NCBI RefSeq assembly: GCF_025148125.1
Contig: NZ_CP102267.1
Span: forward strand, 1,746,501 to 1,810,500
DNA from: Blautia wexlerae DSM 19850
GTDB taxonomy: Bacteria > Bacillota > Clostridia > Lachnospirales > Lachnospiraceae
Length of the DNA: 64,000 nucleotides
Reading direction: 5' to 3'
Shown here piece after piece: positions 37,431 to 47,580 of the stretch (positions are counted from its first letter, which is position 1; every line of letters starts with the position of its first letter). The notes under the pieces were generated by a model. The model had not been told where the DNA came from and did no database searches. It worked only from the letters and a program-made list of their open reading frames with translations. A program made the translations under genes and the position numbers.

Positions 37431-37483
37431 GGAATAAACTGTATGGTGGTAAATAGTCATTAGTACTGTTATTATTACTCAGA

Positions 37484-37515
37484 GATAATTCGTACAGACT
37501 TCCTGTACGATTATC
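37484..37515. promoter_or_regulatory. Inverted repeat upstream of the small secreted protein
   Basis: TCGTACAG (37490-37497) and CTGTACGA (37503-37510) are exact complements with a 5-nt loop, extended by GATAA / TTATC with one bulged base. It lies about 35 bases before the start codon. Candidate operator or mRNA-stabilising hairpin. Confidence 0.5.
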
Positions 37516-37548
37516 AATATAAAAATAATCCAAAAGGAGAGGTGCATT

Positions 37549-38151
37549 ATGAAACTTGCAAAGAAATTCATGACACTTGCTTTAGCAACTGCCCTTGGTG
37601 TAGGATGTGCTACTGTAGGTGTCAGTGCAGCAGGAAGCCGCACAAGCGCAATTACAGTATCTGCTGAACAGTCTGCAATCTATGAAGTTGTTCAGAAGAT
37701 CGAAGAAGCAGAAGGCTTTGCAGATCTGCAGGCAGAACTGCCGGCAGTAGCTGACGCTTTCAAACAGGTTAACGAAGGTAAAATGGAAGTTGCTGGTTTC
37801 GTTGACGTTCTGAAAACCCTTTCAGAAGAGACAACAGACGAAGAAGTTAAAGCAGCTATCGATGAACTCGTTCAGAAACTTGACGGAAAAGAATTCGTTA
37901 CAGGTTTTGATGAATTCAAAGTACTTGATGCAGACAAAGCAGAGAAGAATGCTGATGGTAAATATGAAGTTGAGATCTCTGTTCCAAGTATCACAGATAC
38001 TATGGAGAACATTCAGCTTGTAGCTTACAGCAAAGAAGATGCAAAGAAATGGCAGATCGTTGATCCGATCAGCGTTGACAAAGAGAACAAAACTCTTGAA
38101 GTTGCATTAGATGATGGTGCTTTCTTCACTGTTGTTGCAGATGCTGAATAA
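37549..38151 (+). CDS. Small secreted protein of unknown function, probably abundant
   Basis: The 200-residue protein has a signal peptide (MKLAKKFMTLALATALGVG; cleavage near VSAAG or TVSAE). A mature helical part (YEVVQKIEEAEGFADLQAEL) follows, then a C-terminal beta-rich part (YEVEISVPSITDTMENIQLV; LDDGAFFTVVADAE). Codons are strongly biased and the ribosome site (AAAGGAGAGG) is strong, which suggests high expression. It has its own upstream hairpin and a strong terminator, so it is a single-gene unit. No family is recognised. Confidence 0.7.
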   Translation: MKLAKKFMTLALATALGVGCATVGVSAAGSRTSAITVSAEQSAIYEVVQKIEEAEGFADLQAELPAVADAFKQVNEGKMEVAGFVDVLKTLSEETTDEEVKAAIDELVQKLDGKEFVTGFDEFKVLDADKAEKNADGKYEVEISVPSITDTMENIQLVAYSKEDAKKWQIVDPISVDKENKTLEVALDDGAFFTVVADAE

Positions 38152-38177
38152 TTATTCGGTAATTCAGAAATAAAATG

Positions 38178-38204
38178 CAGCCGCCAGAAATGGCGGCTGT
38201 TTTT
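38178..38204 (+). terminator. Strong intrinsic terminator
   Basis: CAGCCGCCA, loop GAAA, TGGCGGCTG followed by TTTTT, 26 bases after the secreted-protein stop. The next 295 bases to 38500 hold no gene that I can support. Confidence 0.9.
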
Positions 38205-38500
38205 GGTTTACAAAAAATTCAATAGGTGAGTGTTGATGAAGAAAATTTAATAAAGCGCAAAGAAATGACTGCTCCAATAATCTCTCGGAATCCTGAGTGA
38301 TTATATCCAGCACAGCTGGTGATGAACATTGAAAAGTGAATATTATTCGAAATGAATAAAAATGAGCATGAGAAACAGACATAACTGTCGCTATGCCTAA
38401 ACTGACTGTGAACAGCGGCAGGCTTATTCTTGTGTGGACAGCAGATTCATGGTATGATGAAAACAACAGGAAATGAATGTATTTGAGAGGAGTTGTCTGA

Positions 38501-40171
38501 ATGAAGAACCTGAACATCCCTGTGGGAATTTCCGATTTTGAGAAAATCCGCAGAGAAGGATTCTACTATATAGATAAAACCGGTCTGGTAAAAGAACTGC
38601 TGAATCCCAAACCAGCAGAGGTAACACTGATCACCCGCCCCCGACGTTTCGGCAAAACACTGGCAATGAGCATGCTGGAAAACTTTTTCGATATCAAAAA
38701 GAACAGCCGGGATCTGTTTGCAGGACTGGAAATTTCAGCCAGTGAGGAATTGTGCAGCCGGTGGATGAATCAGTGCCCTACAGTATCTCTGTCCTTTCGG
38801 CAGGTAGACGGGCTGGATTTTTCCAGTGCTTACGACATGCTGACCATGGTGATTTCCAATCTGTTTAACAGGCACCGTTACCTGCTGGAAAGCCAGGAAA
38901 TTTCAGAATTTCAGAAAACGGCTTTTGTGCAGATCGCCAGCCAGAAAGCCACAGCAGGAGAGATCAAGAACAGCCTGATATTGCTTACAGACATGATGCA
39001 GACCTATTATGGAAAAAAGGTGCTCCTGCTGGTAGATGAGTATGATGTGCCTGTGGCAAAAGCAAATAACAATGGTTACTACGAAGAAATGTTGGACGTG
39101 ATGAAGGGTCTGATGCAGGCTCTTAAGGACAACCGGGCACTTGGTTTTGCAGTGGTGACCGGGTGTATGAAAATTGCAAAGGAGAGCATTTTTACAGGCA
39201 CAAATAACTTTGTTTCAGATACTATAGCAGATTCCAGGCTTAATGAATATTTCGGATTTGTGCAGAGGGAAGTAGATCAGATCCTGGCAGACGGAGAGAT
39301 CACAGATAAGAGAGAACTTATAAAACAGTGGTACGATGGGTATCATTTTGGAGACTGGGATGTATATTGTCCCTGGGATGTGATGAATTATGTGCTGGAA
39401 CTACAGCATAATCCTCAGGCAAAACCTGCAGGATACTGGAAAAACACCAGTGACAATGCCATTATCCGATCCTTTATTGACTATGCCGGAGGCAGTATTA
39501 CCAGAAAACTGGAAATTCTCATGGAAGGAGGATACATCATCCAGCAGATTGATAAGAACCTGACCTATGACTACCTCCATTCTTCAGAGGATAATCTATG
39601 GAGTGTTCTGTATCTGACAGGGTACCTGACACAGGTACGGTCGGAAACTCTGAACCGGGAATTGCCGGCAGGATCTGCAGCATTGCAAATCCCCAATGCA
39701 GAGATACGGGAAATATTTGAGACAACAGTGATCCGGTGGTTTGATGACAGTGCAAAAACCTGGAACAGAAACCATTTATTTGCTGCAGTTTGGAAGGGAG
39801 ACAGTGAAGCTGTCACAAAGGAAATGACAGCCCTCCTTCGCAGAACCATCAGCTACCATGATTACAGAGAGGACTTTTATCATGCATTCCTGGCAGGAAT
39901 CTTCACAGGAGCCGGATATATGGTAGACTCCAACAAAGAGCATGGAGAGGGCAGAAGTGATATTGTAGTATACGATCCGGTTAACAGCCGGGTGGCGGTC
40001 TTTGAAGCAAAATATGCAAAGACAATGGAAAAAATGGAAGCAGAATGTGAACGTGCCCTGAACCAGATCAATGACCGGATGTATACAAAAGAATATGAGG
40101 AAGACTATGACCACATCCTCTGCTATGGAATCTCATTTTTCAGAAAACGGTGTATGGTAAAGAAAAAATAG
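38501..40171 (+). CDS. AAA-ATPase-like/PD-(D/E)XK nuclease-like protein (DUF1703 type)
   Basis: The 556-residue protein has the N-terminal IPVGISDFEKIRREGFYYID signature of this family. Walker A is TRPRRFGKTLAMSML and Walker B is VLLLVDEYDVPVAKA. The C-terminal EGRSDIVVYDPVNSRVAVF with EAKYAK is a PD-(D/E)XK core. Such genes are abundant in many copies in gut Firmicutes and Bacteroidetes. Their role is not established; defence or element maintenance has been suggested. GAGAGGAG precedes the ATG. It interrupts the polysaccharide locus between the secreted protein and the priming transferase and has its own terminator, so it looks like an inserted cargo gene. Confidence 0.88.
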   Translation: MKNLNIPVGISDFEKIRREGFYYIDKTGLVKELLNPKPAEVTLITRPRRFGKTLAMSMLENFFDIKKNSRDLFAGLEISASEELCSRWMNQCPTVSLSFRQVDGLDFSSAYDMLTMVISNLFNRHRYLLESQEISEFQKTAFVQIASQKATAGEIKNSLILLTDMMQTYYGKKVLLLVDEYDVPVAKANNNGYYEEMLDVMKGLMQALKDNRALGFAVVTGCMKIAKESIFTGTNNFVSDTIADSRLNEYFGFVQREVDQILADGEITDKRELIKQWYDGYHFGDWDVYCPWDVMNYVLELQHNPQAKPAGYWKNTSDNAIIRSFIDYAGGSITRKLEILMEGGYIIQQIDKNLTYDYLHSSEDNLWSVLYLTGYLTQVRSETLNRELPAGSAALQIPNAEIREIFETTVIRWFDDSAKTWNRNHLFAAVWKGDSEAVTKEMTALLRRTISYHDYREDFYHAFLAGIFTGAGYMVDSNKEHGEGRSDIVVYDPVNSRVAVFEAKYAKTMEKMEAECERALNQINDRMYTKEYEEDYDHILCYGISFFRKRCMVKKK

Positions 40172-40211
40172 AAACAAACCAAAGAAAAAATTGAATAAGA
40201 ATACACAAAAG

Positions 40212-40262
40212 AAGAAACAGTAGTGAACAGACAAGATAGCCTGTAAACTGCTGTTTCTTTTA
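40212..40262 (+). terminator. Terminator-like hairpin after the AAA/nuclease gene
   Basis: AAGAAACAG (40212-40220) faces CTGTTTCTT (40251-40259), followed by TTTATT. Loop is about 30 nt. Confidence 0.55.
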
Positions 40263-40294
40263 TTAGGATATAGTCCAAAATGCGCTGCAAATTT

Positions 40295-40520
40295 GTGGAG
40301 TATTTTACTCTACGAAAAAAGGCCCCCGGAACTCCCATAAACAGGGAATTCCGAGGGCTTTTGACCATAATTGCAACGGCAAATAGCACCCAAGTCAGCC
40401 CACTTTGATCATGATTTTTGCAGGGATAGATTAAATACCATATAAAAACTCCCTCTGTTTGTTAAAAAACTTTGTCATAAACAGAAGAATTTCACAGATT
40501 CGTAGAGTAAAATACTCCAC
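40295..40520. repeat. Pair of 19-bp inverted sites flanking a terminator-like hairpin
   Basis: GTGGAGTATTTTACTCTAC (40295-40313) recurs inverted as GTAGAGTAAAATACTCCAC (40502-40520), and each copy is itself a near-palindrome with a 3-nt centre. Between them is a GC-rich hairpin (about 40316-40362) ending in CTTTT. Short open frames over both copies share RRVKYSTN because of the repeat; I do not regard them as genes. No gene lies in 40172-40681. It may be a small mobile repeat or a pair of regulator sites before the priming transferase gene. Confidence 0.6.
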
Positions 40521-40681
40521 GAATCCTGTCGAAATCTGCGAAAAAGGAATGATCGTCATCTGGCGTTTTGCAAGCTACAGTGAGCTTATCAGGGTTGGCA
40601 TCTCTACGGTGATCACCTTTGACACGGGTATCATAAAATCTCTATGAGATATGAAATGGAGACTGGAAGGGAAAAGAAAAA

Positions 40682-42133
40682 ATGTATAGGAAAGATTCAG
40701 ATGGCTGGCTGAAGCATGCTGATTTTATGCTGTTGGACATGATCTGCCTGCAACTGTCATTTATTTTGGCGTATGCCCTTCGCGGGATGGAAATGGATTT
40801 ATACAGCGATGTTTTGTATCGTAATATGGCTGTTTTTCTTTGCCTGGCAGACCTGGTAGTGATCTTTACAGCAGGCACCATGAAAAGTGTATTGAAAAGA
40901 GGACACTACAAAGAATTCGTAGCAACTTTGAAACAGTCTGTCATAGTAGGCGTGCTGGCAATCATTTATCTGTTTGTGATTCAGGAAGGACAGAGCTTTT
41001 CCAGGCTGATTCTTTTTACCACTGTGATCATTTATCTGTTTTTTTCTTATATGGTAAGGGAAATCTGGAAGAATTCCTTACATAGAAAAATGAAAAATGG
41101 TGGCGACAAGAAGCTTCTGATCGTCACATCCAAAGCTGAGGCAGAGAAGGTGGTAAGCAACATGCAGGAAAACAACTATGCCAGATATTCTTTTGCAGGT
41201 GTAGCTGTGATCGATGAGGACTGCACCGGTCAGGAAATCTGCGGTGTTCCTGTGGTAGCCACAAAAAGCAGCACATCCATGTATGTGTGCCAGGAATGGA
41301 TTGACGAAGTACTTATGGTAATACCCGAGCACCTTCCCTATCCGGAAGATCTGATAGAACAGCTTACGGAAACAGGTGTAACCGTTCACCTGAATCTTTC
41401 CAAGATCACCAATAAAACAGGAAAAAGACAATTTGTGGAAAAGGTGGGAAACTACACGGTTCTCACCACAAGCCTTAACTACGCATCCTTCGGTCAGCTT
41501 TTCCTGAAGCGCCTTATGGACATTTTCGGCGGTCTGGTGGGCTGTATTTTTACTGGAATTATCACACTTTTCGTAGGTCCTGCAATTTATCTTGCATCAC
41601 CGGGCCCGATTTTCTTCTCTCAGGAACGTGTGGGAAAGAACGGAAAGAAATTCAAAATGTACAAGTTCCGCAGCATGTATATGGATGCAGAAGAACGTAA
41701 AGCAGAGCTCATGAAAGAGAACAAACTGGGCGATGGGAAAATGTTCAAGATGGACTTTGACCCCAGAGTAATCGGGAATAAAGTACTTCCGGACGGAACG
41801 CATAAGACAGGAGTGGGCGATTTCATCAGAAGGACAAGCCTGGATGAATTCCCACAGTTCTTTAATGTACTGAAAGGAGATATGTCCATTGTGGGAACAA
41901 GACCGCCGTTGATTTCGGAGACCAACCTGTATGAACCGCGACATAAAGCGAGACTTGCAATCAAGCCGGGAATCACCGGTATGTGGCAGGTCAGCGGACG
42001 AAGCGATATCACGGACTTCGAAGAGGTTGTGAGACTGGATAAAGAATATATTGAAAACTGGGATATTGGGTTGGATATTAAGATTCTTTTGAAGACGGTG
42101 ATGGTGGTTGCGAAGAAAGACGGGTCGATGTGA
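40682..42133 (+). CDS. Polyprenyl-phosphate sugar-1-phosphate transferase (priming transferase, WcaJ/CpsE-like)
   Basis: The 483-residue protein has four N-terminal helices, a Rossmann-like central region (KKLLIVTSKAEAEKVVSNM), a fifth helix (LVGCIFTGIITLFVG) and the catalytic C-terminus. The latter shows KFRSMYMDAEERK, RRTSLDEFPQFFNVLKGDMS, VGTRPP and KPGITGMWQVSGRSD. It transfers a hexose-1-phosphate to undecaprenyl phosphate, starting repeat-unit assembly. The ribosome site is weak (GGAAGGG). Codon use still resembles the upstream chromosomal genes; the change comes with the next gene. Confidence 0.95.
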   Translation: MYRKDSDGWLKHADFMLLDMICLQLSFILAYALRGMEMDLYSDVLYRNMAVFLCLADLVVIFTAGTMKSVLKRGHYKEFVATLKQSVIVGVLAIIYLFVIQEGQSFSRLILFTTVIIYLFFSYMVREIWKNSLHRKMKNGGDKKLLIVTSKAEAEKVVSNMQENNYARYSFAGVAVIDEDCTGQEICGVPVVATKSSTSMYVCQEWIDEVLMVIPEHLPYPEDLIEQLTETGVTVHLNLSKITNKTGKRQFVEKVGNYTVLTTSLNYASFGQLFLKRLMDIFGGLVGCIFTGIITLFVGPAIYLASPGPIFFSQERVGKNGKKFKMYKFRSMYMDAEERKAELMKENKLGDGKMFKMDFDPRVIGNKVLPDGTHKTGVGDFIRRTSLDEFPQFFNVLKGDMSIVGTRPPLISETNLYEPRHKARLAIKPGITGMWQVSGRSDITDFEEVVRLDKEYIENWDIGLDIKILLKTVMVVAKKDGSM

Positions 42134-42304
42134 TTGTTTTTGCTAAAATTAAAGGGTTGTGCGAGATGGTGCGCACACCAGAACCGCGGGAGTGGCTGAG
42201 CGGATATGGCCACAGTGTGGAATAGCCGCAGTGTGAATTTATAGACGACGAATACGAGCAAATACGAAAGAGGAAGAAATATAAACACGAGGGAGAATTA
42301 AGTT

Positions 42305-43417
42305 ATGTACGATTATCTGGTGGTTGGCTCTGGCCTATACGGAGCTACGTTCGCGCATGAAGCGCATCAACATGGGAAATCTGTTCTGGTCATCGATAAG
42401 AGGCCAAACATTGCCGGTAATATCTATACTGAAAAAGTAGAAGGTATCAATTTCCACAAGTATGGTGCGCACATCTTTCACACGAATAATAAGACTGTGT
42501 GGGATTACCTCCAAAACTTTACGGTATTCAACCGTTTCACAAACTCTCCGGTGGCTAACTACAAAGGTGAGTTATACTCCATGCCTTTTAATATGTACAC
42601 ATTCAACAAGATGTGGGGCGTGGTGACACCGGAAGAAGCGCAAGCCAAGATTGATGAGCAGCGGAAAGAAATCTCCGGTGAACCGAAGAATCTGGAAGAG
42701 CAAGCCATCAGTCTGGTCGGTAGAGATATCTACGAAAAGCTGGTTAAAGGTTATACGGAGAAACAGTGGGGACGTGACTGCAAAGACCTGCCGGCGTTTA
42801 TTATTAAGCGCCTGCCTGTACGCCTGACTTTTGACAACAACTATTTCAATGCTCTATATCAAGGCATCCCAATCGGCGGTTATACGCAGATGGTCGAGCA
42901 TATGCTTGATGGTATAGAGGTAAGGCTCGGCGTGGATTATCTGGAGCATAAAGCGGAACTGGATGCGCTGGCAGAGAAGGTTGTTTATACCGGACCGATT
43001 GATGCTTATTTCAATTATTCCCTCGGTTATCTGGAGTACCGTTCCGTTCGCTTTGAAAACGAAATCCTCGACAAGCCGAACTTCCAGGGCAATGCCGCTG
43101 TGAACTACACAGATCGAGAAACGCCGTGGACACGCATTATCGAGCATAAGTGGTTCGAGTTCGGTAAGGATGAAAACGGGAATGATTTGCCGAAGACCAT
43201 AATATCCCGTGAGTACAGCTCTGAGTGGAAACCCGGAGATGAACCGTATTATCCGGTCAATGATGCGAAGAATGGGACGCTCTATGCCGACTACAAGAAG
43301 CTGGTCGAGGGTGAGAAGAATATTATCTTTGGCGGGCGACTGGGCGAGTACAAGTACTATGACATGGATGCTGTGGTGGCATCGGCGTTGGAGATGAGCG
43401 AGAAGGAATTGGCTTAA
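42305..43417 (+). CDS. glf: UDP-galactopyranose mutase
   Basis: The 370-residue flavoprotein begins YDYLVVGSGLYGATFAHEA and has INFHKYGAHIFHTNNKTVW, YTEKQWGRDCKDLP and the late GGRLGEYKYYDMD, all conserved in Glf. It converts UDP-Galp to UDP-Galf, so the polymer should contain galactofuranose, in line with the transferase at 48515. GAGGGAG lies 12-18 bases before the ATG. It is preceded by a 171-bp gap containing a GC-rich segment but no gene. Confidence 0.96.
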   Translation: MYDYLVVGSGLYGATFAHEAHQHGKSVLVIDKRPNIAGNIYTEKVEGINFHKYGAHIFHTNNKTVWDYLQNFTVFNRFTNSPVANYKGELYSMPFNMYTFNKMWGVVTPEEAQAKIDEQRKEISGEPKNLEEQAISLVGRDIYEKLVKGYTEKQWGRDCKDLPAFIIKRLPVRLTFDNNYFNALYQGIPIGGYTQMVEHMLDGIEVRLGVDYLEHKAELDALAEKVVYTGPIDAYFNYSLGYLEYRSVRFENEILDKPNFQGNAAVNYTDRETPWTRIIEHKWFEFGKDENGNDLPKTIISREYSSEWKPGDEPYYPVNDAKNGTLYADYKKLVEGEKNIIFGGRLGEYKYYDMDAVVASALEMSEKELA

Positions 43418-43448
43418 AGCCTAATACGGATTAAAAGGGGTAGGCGAT

Positions 43449-44294
43449 ATGAGCCAAAATAAATCAAACGAATCATATAAACAAAACAAAGCATTAGACA
43501 TAAAAATCATTATAGCGGCGCACAAGAAATATCGTATGCCGCAGGATGATATATACATACCACTACATGTCGGAGCTGAGGGTAAGGAGTCAATTGGCTA
43601 TCAGGGCGATAATACCGGAGAAAACATATCAAAACTTAATCCTTACTTCTGTGAACTTACCGGAATGTACTGGATGTGGAAGAATCTGAAAGCTGATTAT
43701 TTGGGATTAGCACATTACAGACGACATTTCTGCTTACGGAAGAAGAAAGCCGAGAACGGTGAAGAAAGTAAGTGGAAATCGGTATTAAACAGCAAAGAAG
43801 CGCAGATTCTGTGTAAACAATACGACGTTATCGTTCCTGAAAAACGCCACTATGTGATTGAAACCTTAGAGTCGCATTACGCACACACTCACTACATAGA
43901 ACATTTGGAGAAGACAAGGGAAATCATCAGCGAACGATATCCGCAGTATCTTGATAGTTATGACAAGATTCTTAAAAAGAAAAGCGGATATATGTTCAAT
44001 ATGTTCGTGATGAGAGCGGATTTTGTTGACGAGTACTGCTCGTTCCTTTTCGATGTGTTGCATGAACTGGATAAAAGAGTGGATACGAGCAACTACTCCG
44101 CATTCCAAGCTCGGTATCCGGGTAGAGTTGGAGAAATCCTACTGAATGTCTGGCTAGATAAAGAAGTAGAAGCGCAAGGATTAAAGGTAAAGGAAATCCA
44201 GCATATACACATGGAACCGATTAACTGGTGGAACAAGGGAACAGCATTTTTGAAGGCTAAGTTCTTAGGTAGAAGATATGAGCACGGCTTCTAA
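43449..44294 (+). CDS. DUF4422 glycosyltransferase
   Basis: The 281-residue protein has IIIAAHKKYRMPQDDIYIPL, NPYFCELTGMYWMWKNL and DYLGLAHYRRHF, diagnostic of the DUF4422 family found in capsule clusters. It is taken to transfer a sugar to the lipid-linked intermediate on the cytoplasmic face. The downstream part has MFNMFVMRADFVDEYCSFLF. The donor sugar is not predictable. AAAGGGGTAGGCG precedes the ATG. Confidence 0.9.
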   Translation: MSQNKSNESYKQNKALDIKIIIAAHKKYRMPQDDIYIPLHVGAEGKESIGYQGDNTGENISKLNPYFCELTGMYWMWKNLKADYLGLAHYRRHFCLRKKKAENGEESKWKSVLNSKEAQILCKQYDVIVPEKRHYVIETLESHYAHTHYIEHLEKTREIISERYPQYLDSYDKILKKKSGYMFNMFVMRADFVDEYCSFLFDVLHELDKRVDTSNYSAFQARYPGRVGEILLNVWLDKEVEAQGLKVKEIQHIHMEPINWWNKGTAFLKAKFLGRRYEHGF

Positions 44295-44349
44295 ACAGTG
44301 CGAAATAGCCGAGAAAAATTTCAGAAAATTAAGGAAAAGGGCTTGACAC

Positions 44350-45474
<1,125 letters not shown>

Positions 45475-45534
45475 AGAAAATGAAAATAAAGTGTGGCCTT
45501 AAAATAAGGTAAAGAAGGAAAGAAGAGGAACACA

Positions 45535-47574
45535 ATGAGTTTAAAAACAAAAATTAAAAATGATATGTGGCAAGTAAATTATGTTGTTCCTTTCGTAAAG
45601 AAGCATCAATTTGATGAAAAAGGAAAAGTTGATATGTTGCGGCATGTTGCTAAAGCCTATTCAAAGATCAAAGCCGTAAAGTCGAGTGAAAAGAGAACAG
45701 TTGGCTATGACACAAAGAAGCTCCTTGAGACAGTGGAGATTTCATTGGATAGCAAGAGCCGTTTTGTGTATTTCCTTGATGAAGGGAAAACAATTGCCGC
45801 CCCAGGGAATATACTGAGCAACTTTACGCTGGACTATGACAAGGTTATTCACGGCTCGTTTGAGGAATTGGCTAAGAAGGCTGCTGGTTCTGATAATTAC
45901 GGTACAGAAGCCAAGGCGGTAGCAAATGGGATTGAAACTCTCCGTGTGCGCATACTTGAGGCGGTCAAAGCGTCCAGCAACTCCTATAAGAATAATCAGA
46001 TAAAGTACTTTGAAAATATGCTGACAAGACCTGCGCGGCATTTCGATGAGGCTTTGCAGCGCCTGCTTTTCTTCAACCAGATTATGTGGCAGACAAGGCA
46101 CCGTTTGAATGGCCTTGGACGCTTGGATTTAATCTTTGGAGACCTGTATGATGCCGATGTTAAGTCAGGGGAAATCAGCTATGATTCTGCTTCAGCTCTT
46201 GTAGCTGACTTCCTTAGCTCTTTAAGCAAATATCCGGAGTACAAGAGTGATGCTCTTGAGGGCGATATTGGGCAGATTGCTATCCTTGGTGGCAACAATC
46301 CTGATGGTTCATATTTCTGCAATGACTTGACGGAGATTTTCCTGAAAGAGCAGGCTAAGCTTGGCAAGCCAGATCCGAAGACTTTCATCCGTGTGGGGAA
46401 AGGCATGCCCGACAAGCTTTTGAAGACTGCTGTGTCCTGCCTTACTGCAAAAACAGGAAGCCCTCTTTTCTCAAATGACGAAGCTGTTGTACCTGCATTG
46501 CTCAGTTTTGGAATGCCGGAAGAGGATGCTTATTCCTATTGTGTTTCCGCCTGTTGGGAGCCGTATATCGTAGGGAAGTCGCTGGATCAAAACAACGTGA
46601 TGGTCTTCGATTACTTTAAGGCTCTGGATAGAGTACTTAACAACGGGCAGGAGTATGCTTCCTTTGAAGCTTTGCTTGAGGCTTACATAAAAGAAAATGA
46701 AAAGTGCTTTGCTGAATTTTTGGAGGGTGTCAATGCTCTGAAATGGGCAAAGGATCCTCTGGTTTCCATGTTTATGGACGGCTGCTCTGAGAAACGTAAA
46801 GATGTCTCAGAAGGAGCGGTTAAATATAACAACTACGGCGTGACCACGGTTGCAATATCAAATGTCGTGGATAGTCTTTGTAATATCAACAGTCTTGTGT
46901 TTGTGGAAAAGAAGCACACATTGGCGGAGATGAACAAGGCAAGGATGAACGATTTCGCTGTTTCGAATGAGGCGAAGGATGCTGATCAGATTTACACGGA
47001 GATTACGAGTCTGAGAAAGTCTTACGGTCATGATGACCCTGAGACGGAGGAGCTTGTTAACAAGATTACAGCGTCCGTTGCCACAAAAGCGGAGCAGTAT
47101 AAGAATACTCTTGGGGGAACTGTGAAGTTTGGTTTGAGTTCTCCTGGTTACAACATCTTGAGCAAGAAGATGCCGGCTGATTTCTCCGGAAGAAAAAGTG
47201 GAAAGCCGTATAACACACACATCTCTTGCACCGATGCTGGCTATACGGAAATCGTGGGATTTGCCGGGAAGCTTGAATATGACAAACAGCGGTTCAACGG
47301 AAACGTTATTGACTTCTTCATGACAGAGTCGCTGCTTGATACAAATCTGGACAAGTTTGTCCTTTTCATGAAAGGCGCAATAGCATTGGGCTTTTTCCAG
47401 ATGCAGATGAATCTGATTGACAGCAAGACGTTGATAGATGCGAAGGCGCACCCAGAGAAGTATAAGGGACTCATTGTTCGTGTCTGGGGATTTAGCGCGT
47501 ATTTTAACGAGCTTCCGGAAAGCTATAAAGACTTGTTAATTGAAAGGGCATTAGCTGCGGAGAAAGTGATGTAA
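45535..47574 (+). CDS. Glycyl radical enzyme (PFL-like superfamily), eliminase-type active site
   Basis: The 679-residue protein has the glycyl radical loop VRVWGFSAYF with Gly about 652, 28 residues from the C-terminus. The Cys loop is SYCVSACWEP, with Cys about 340 and Glu about 342. A Cys-x-Glu pair is typical of radical dehydratases/lyases (glycerol dehydratase, CutC type), whereas pyruvate formate-lyase has Cys-Cys. At 679 residues it is shorter than PFL (about 760) and the diol dehydratases (about 790). GAAGGAAAGAAGAGG precedes the ATG. It sits between capsule genes on the same strand and 7 bp before LicD. An activating enzyme is at 55370. Substrate is unknown; a sugar, polyol or sugar-phosphate is suggested by the neighbours. 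Confidence 0.9.
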   Translation: MSLKTKIKNDMWQVNYVVPFVKKHQFDEKGKVDMLRHVAKAYSKIKAVKSSEKRTVGYDTKKLLETVEISLDSKSRFVYFLDEGKTIAAPGNILSNFTLDYDKVIHGSFEELAKKAAGSDNYGTEAKAVANGIETLRVRILEAVKASSNSYKNNQIKYFENMLTRPARHFDEALQRLLFFNQIMWQTRHRLNGLGRLDLIFGDLYDADVKSGEISYDSASALVADFLSSLSKYPEYKSDALEGDIGQIAILGGNNPDGSYFCNDLTEIFLKEQAKLGKPDPKTFIRVGKGMPDKLLKTAVSCLTAKTGSPLFSNDEAVVPALLSFGMPEEDAYSYCVSACWEPYIVGKSLDQNNVMVFDYFKALDRVLNNGQEYASFEALLEAYIKENEKCFAEFLEGVNALKWAKDPLVSMFMDGCSEKRKDVSEGAVKYNNYGVTTVAISNVVDSLCNINSLVFVEKKHTLAEMNKARMNDFAVSNEAKDADQIYTEITSLRKSYGHDDPETEELVNKITASVATKAEQYKNTLGGTVKFGLSSPGYNILSKKMPADFSGRKSGKPYNTHISCTDAGYTEIVGFAGKLEYDKQRFNGNVIDFFMTESLLDTNLDKFVLFMKGAIALGFFQMQMNLIDSKTLIDAKAHPEKYKGLIVRVWGFSAYFNELPESYKDLLIERALAAEKVM

Positions 47575-47580
47575 GATATT

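Noticed and set aside
40123..40647. Two short frames on opposite strands sharing RRVKYSTN
   Set aside because: The shared peptide is produced by the inverted 19-bp repeat; neither has other support as a gene.
42186..42232. tRNA-like start (GGAGTGGCTGAGCGG) in the gap before glf
   Set aside because: It resembles the 5' arm of a serine tRNA, but no anticodon arm or T-loop (TTCGA) follows and no cloverleaf can be drawn.
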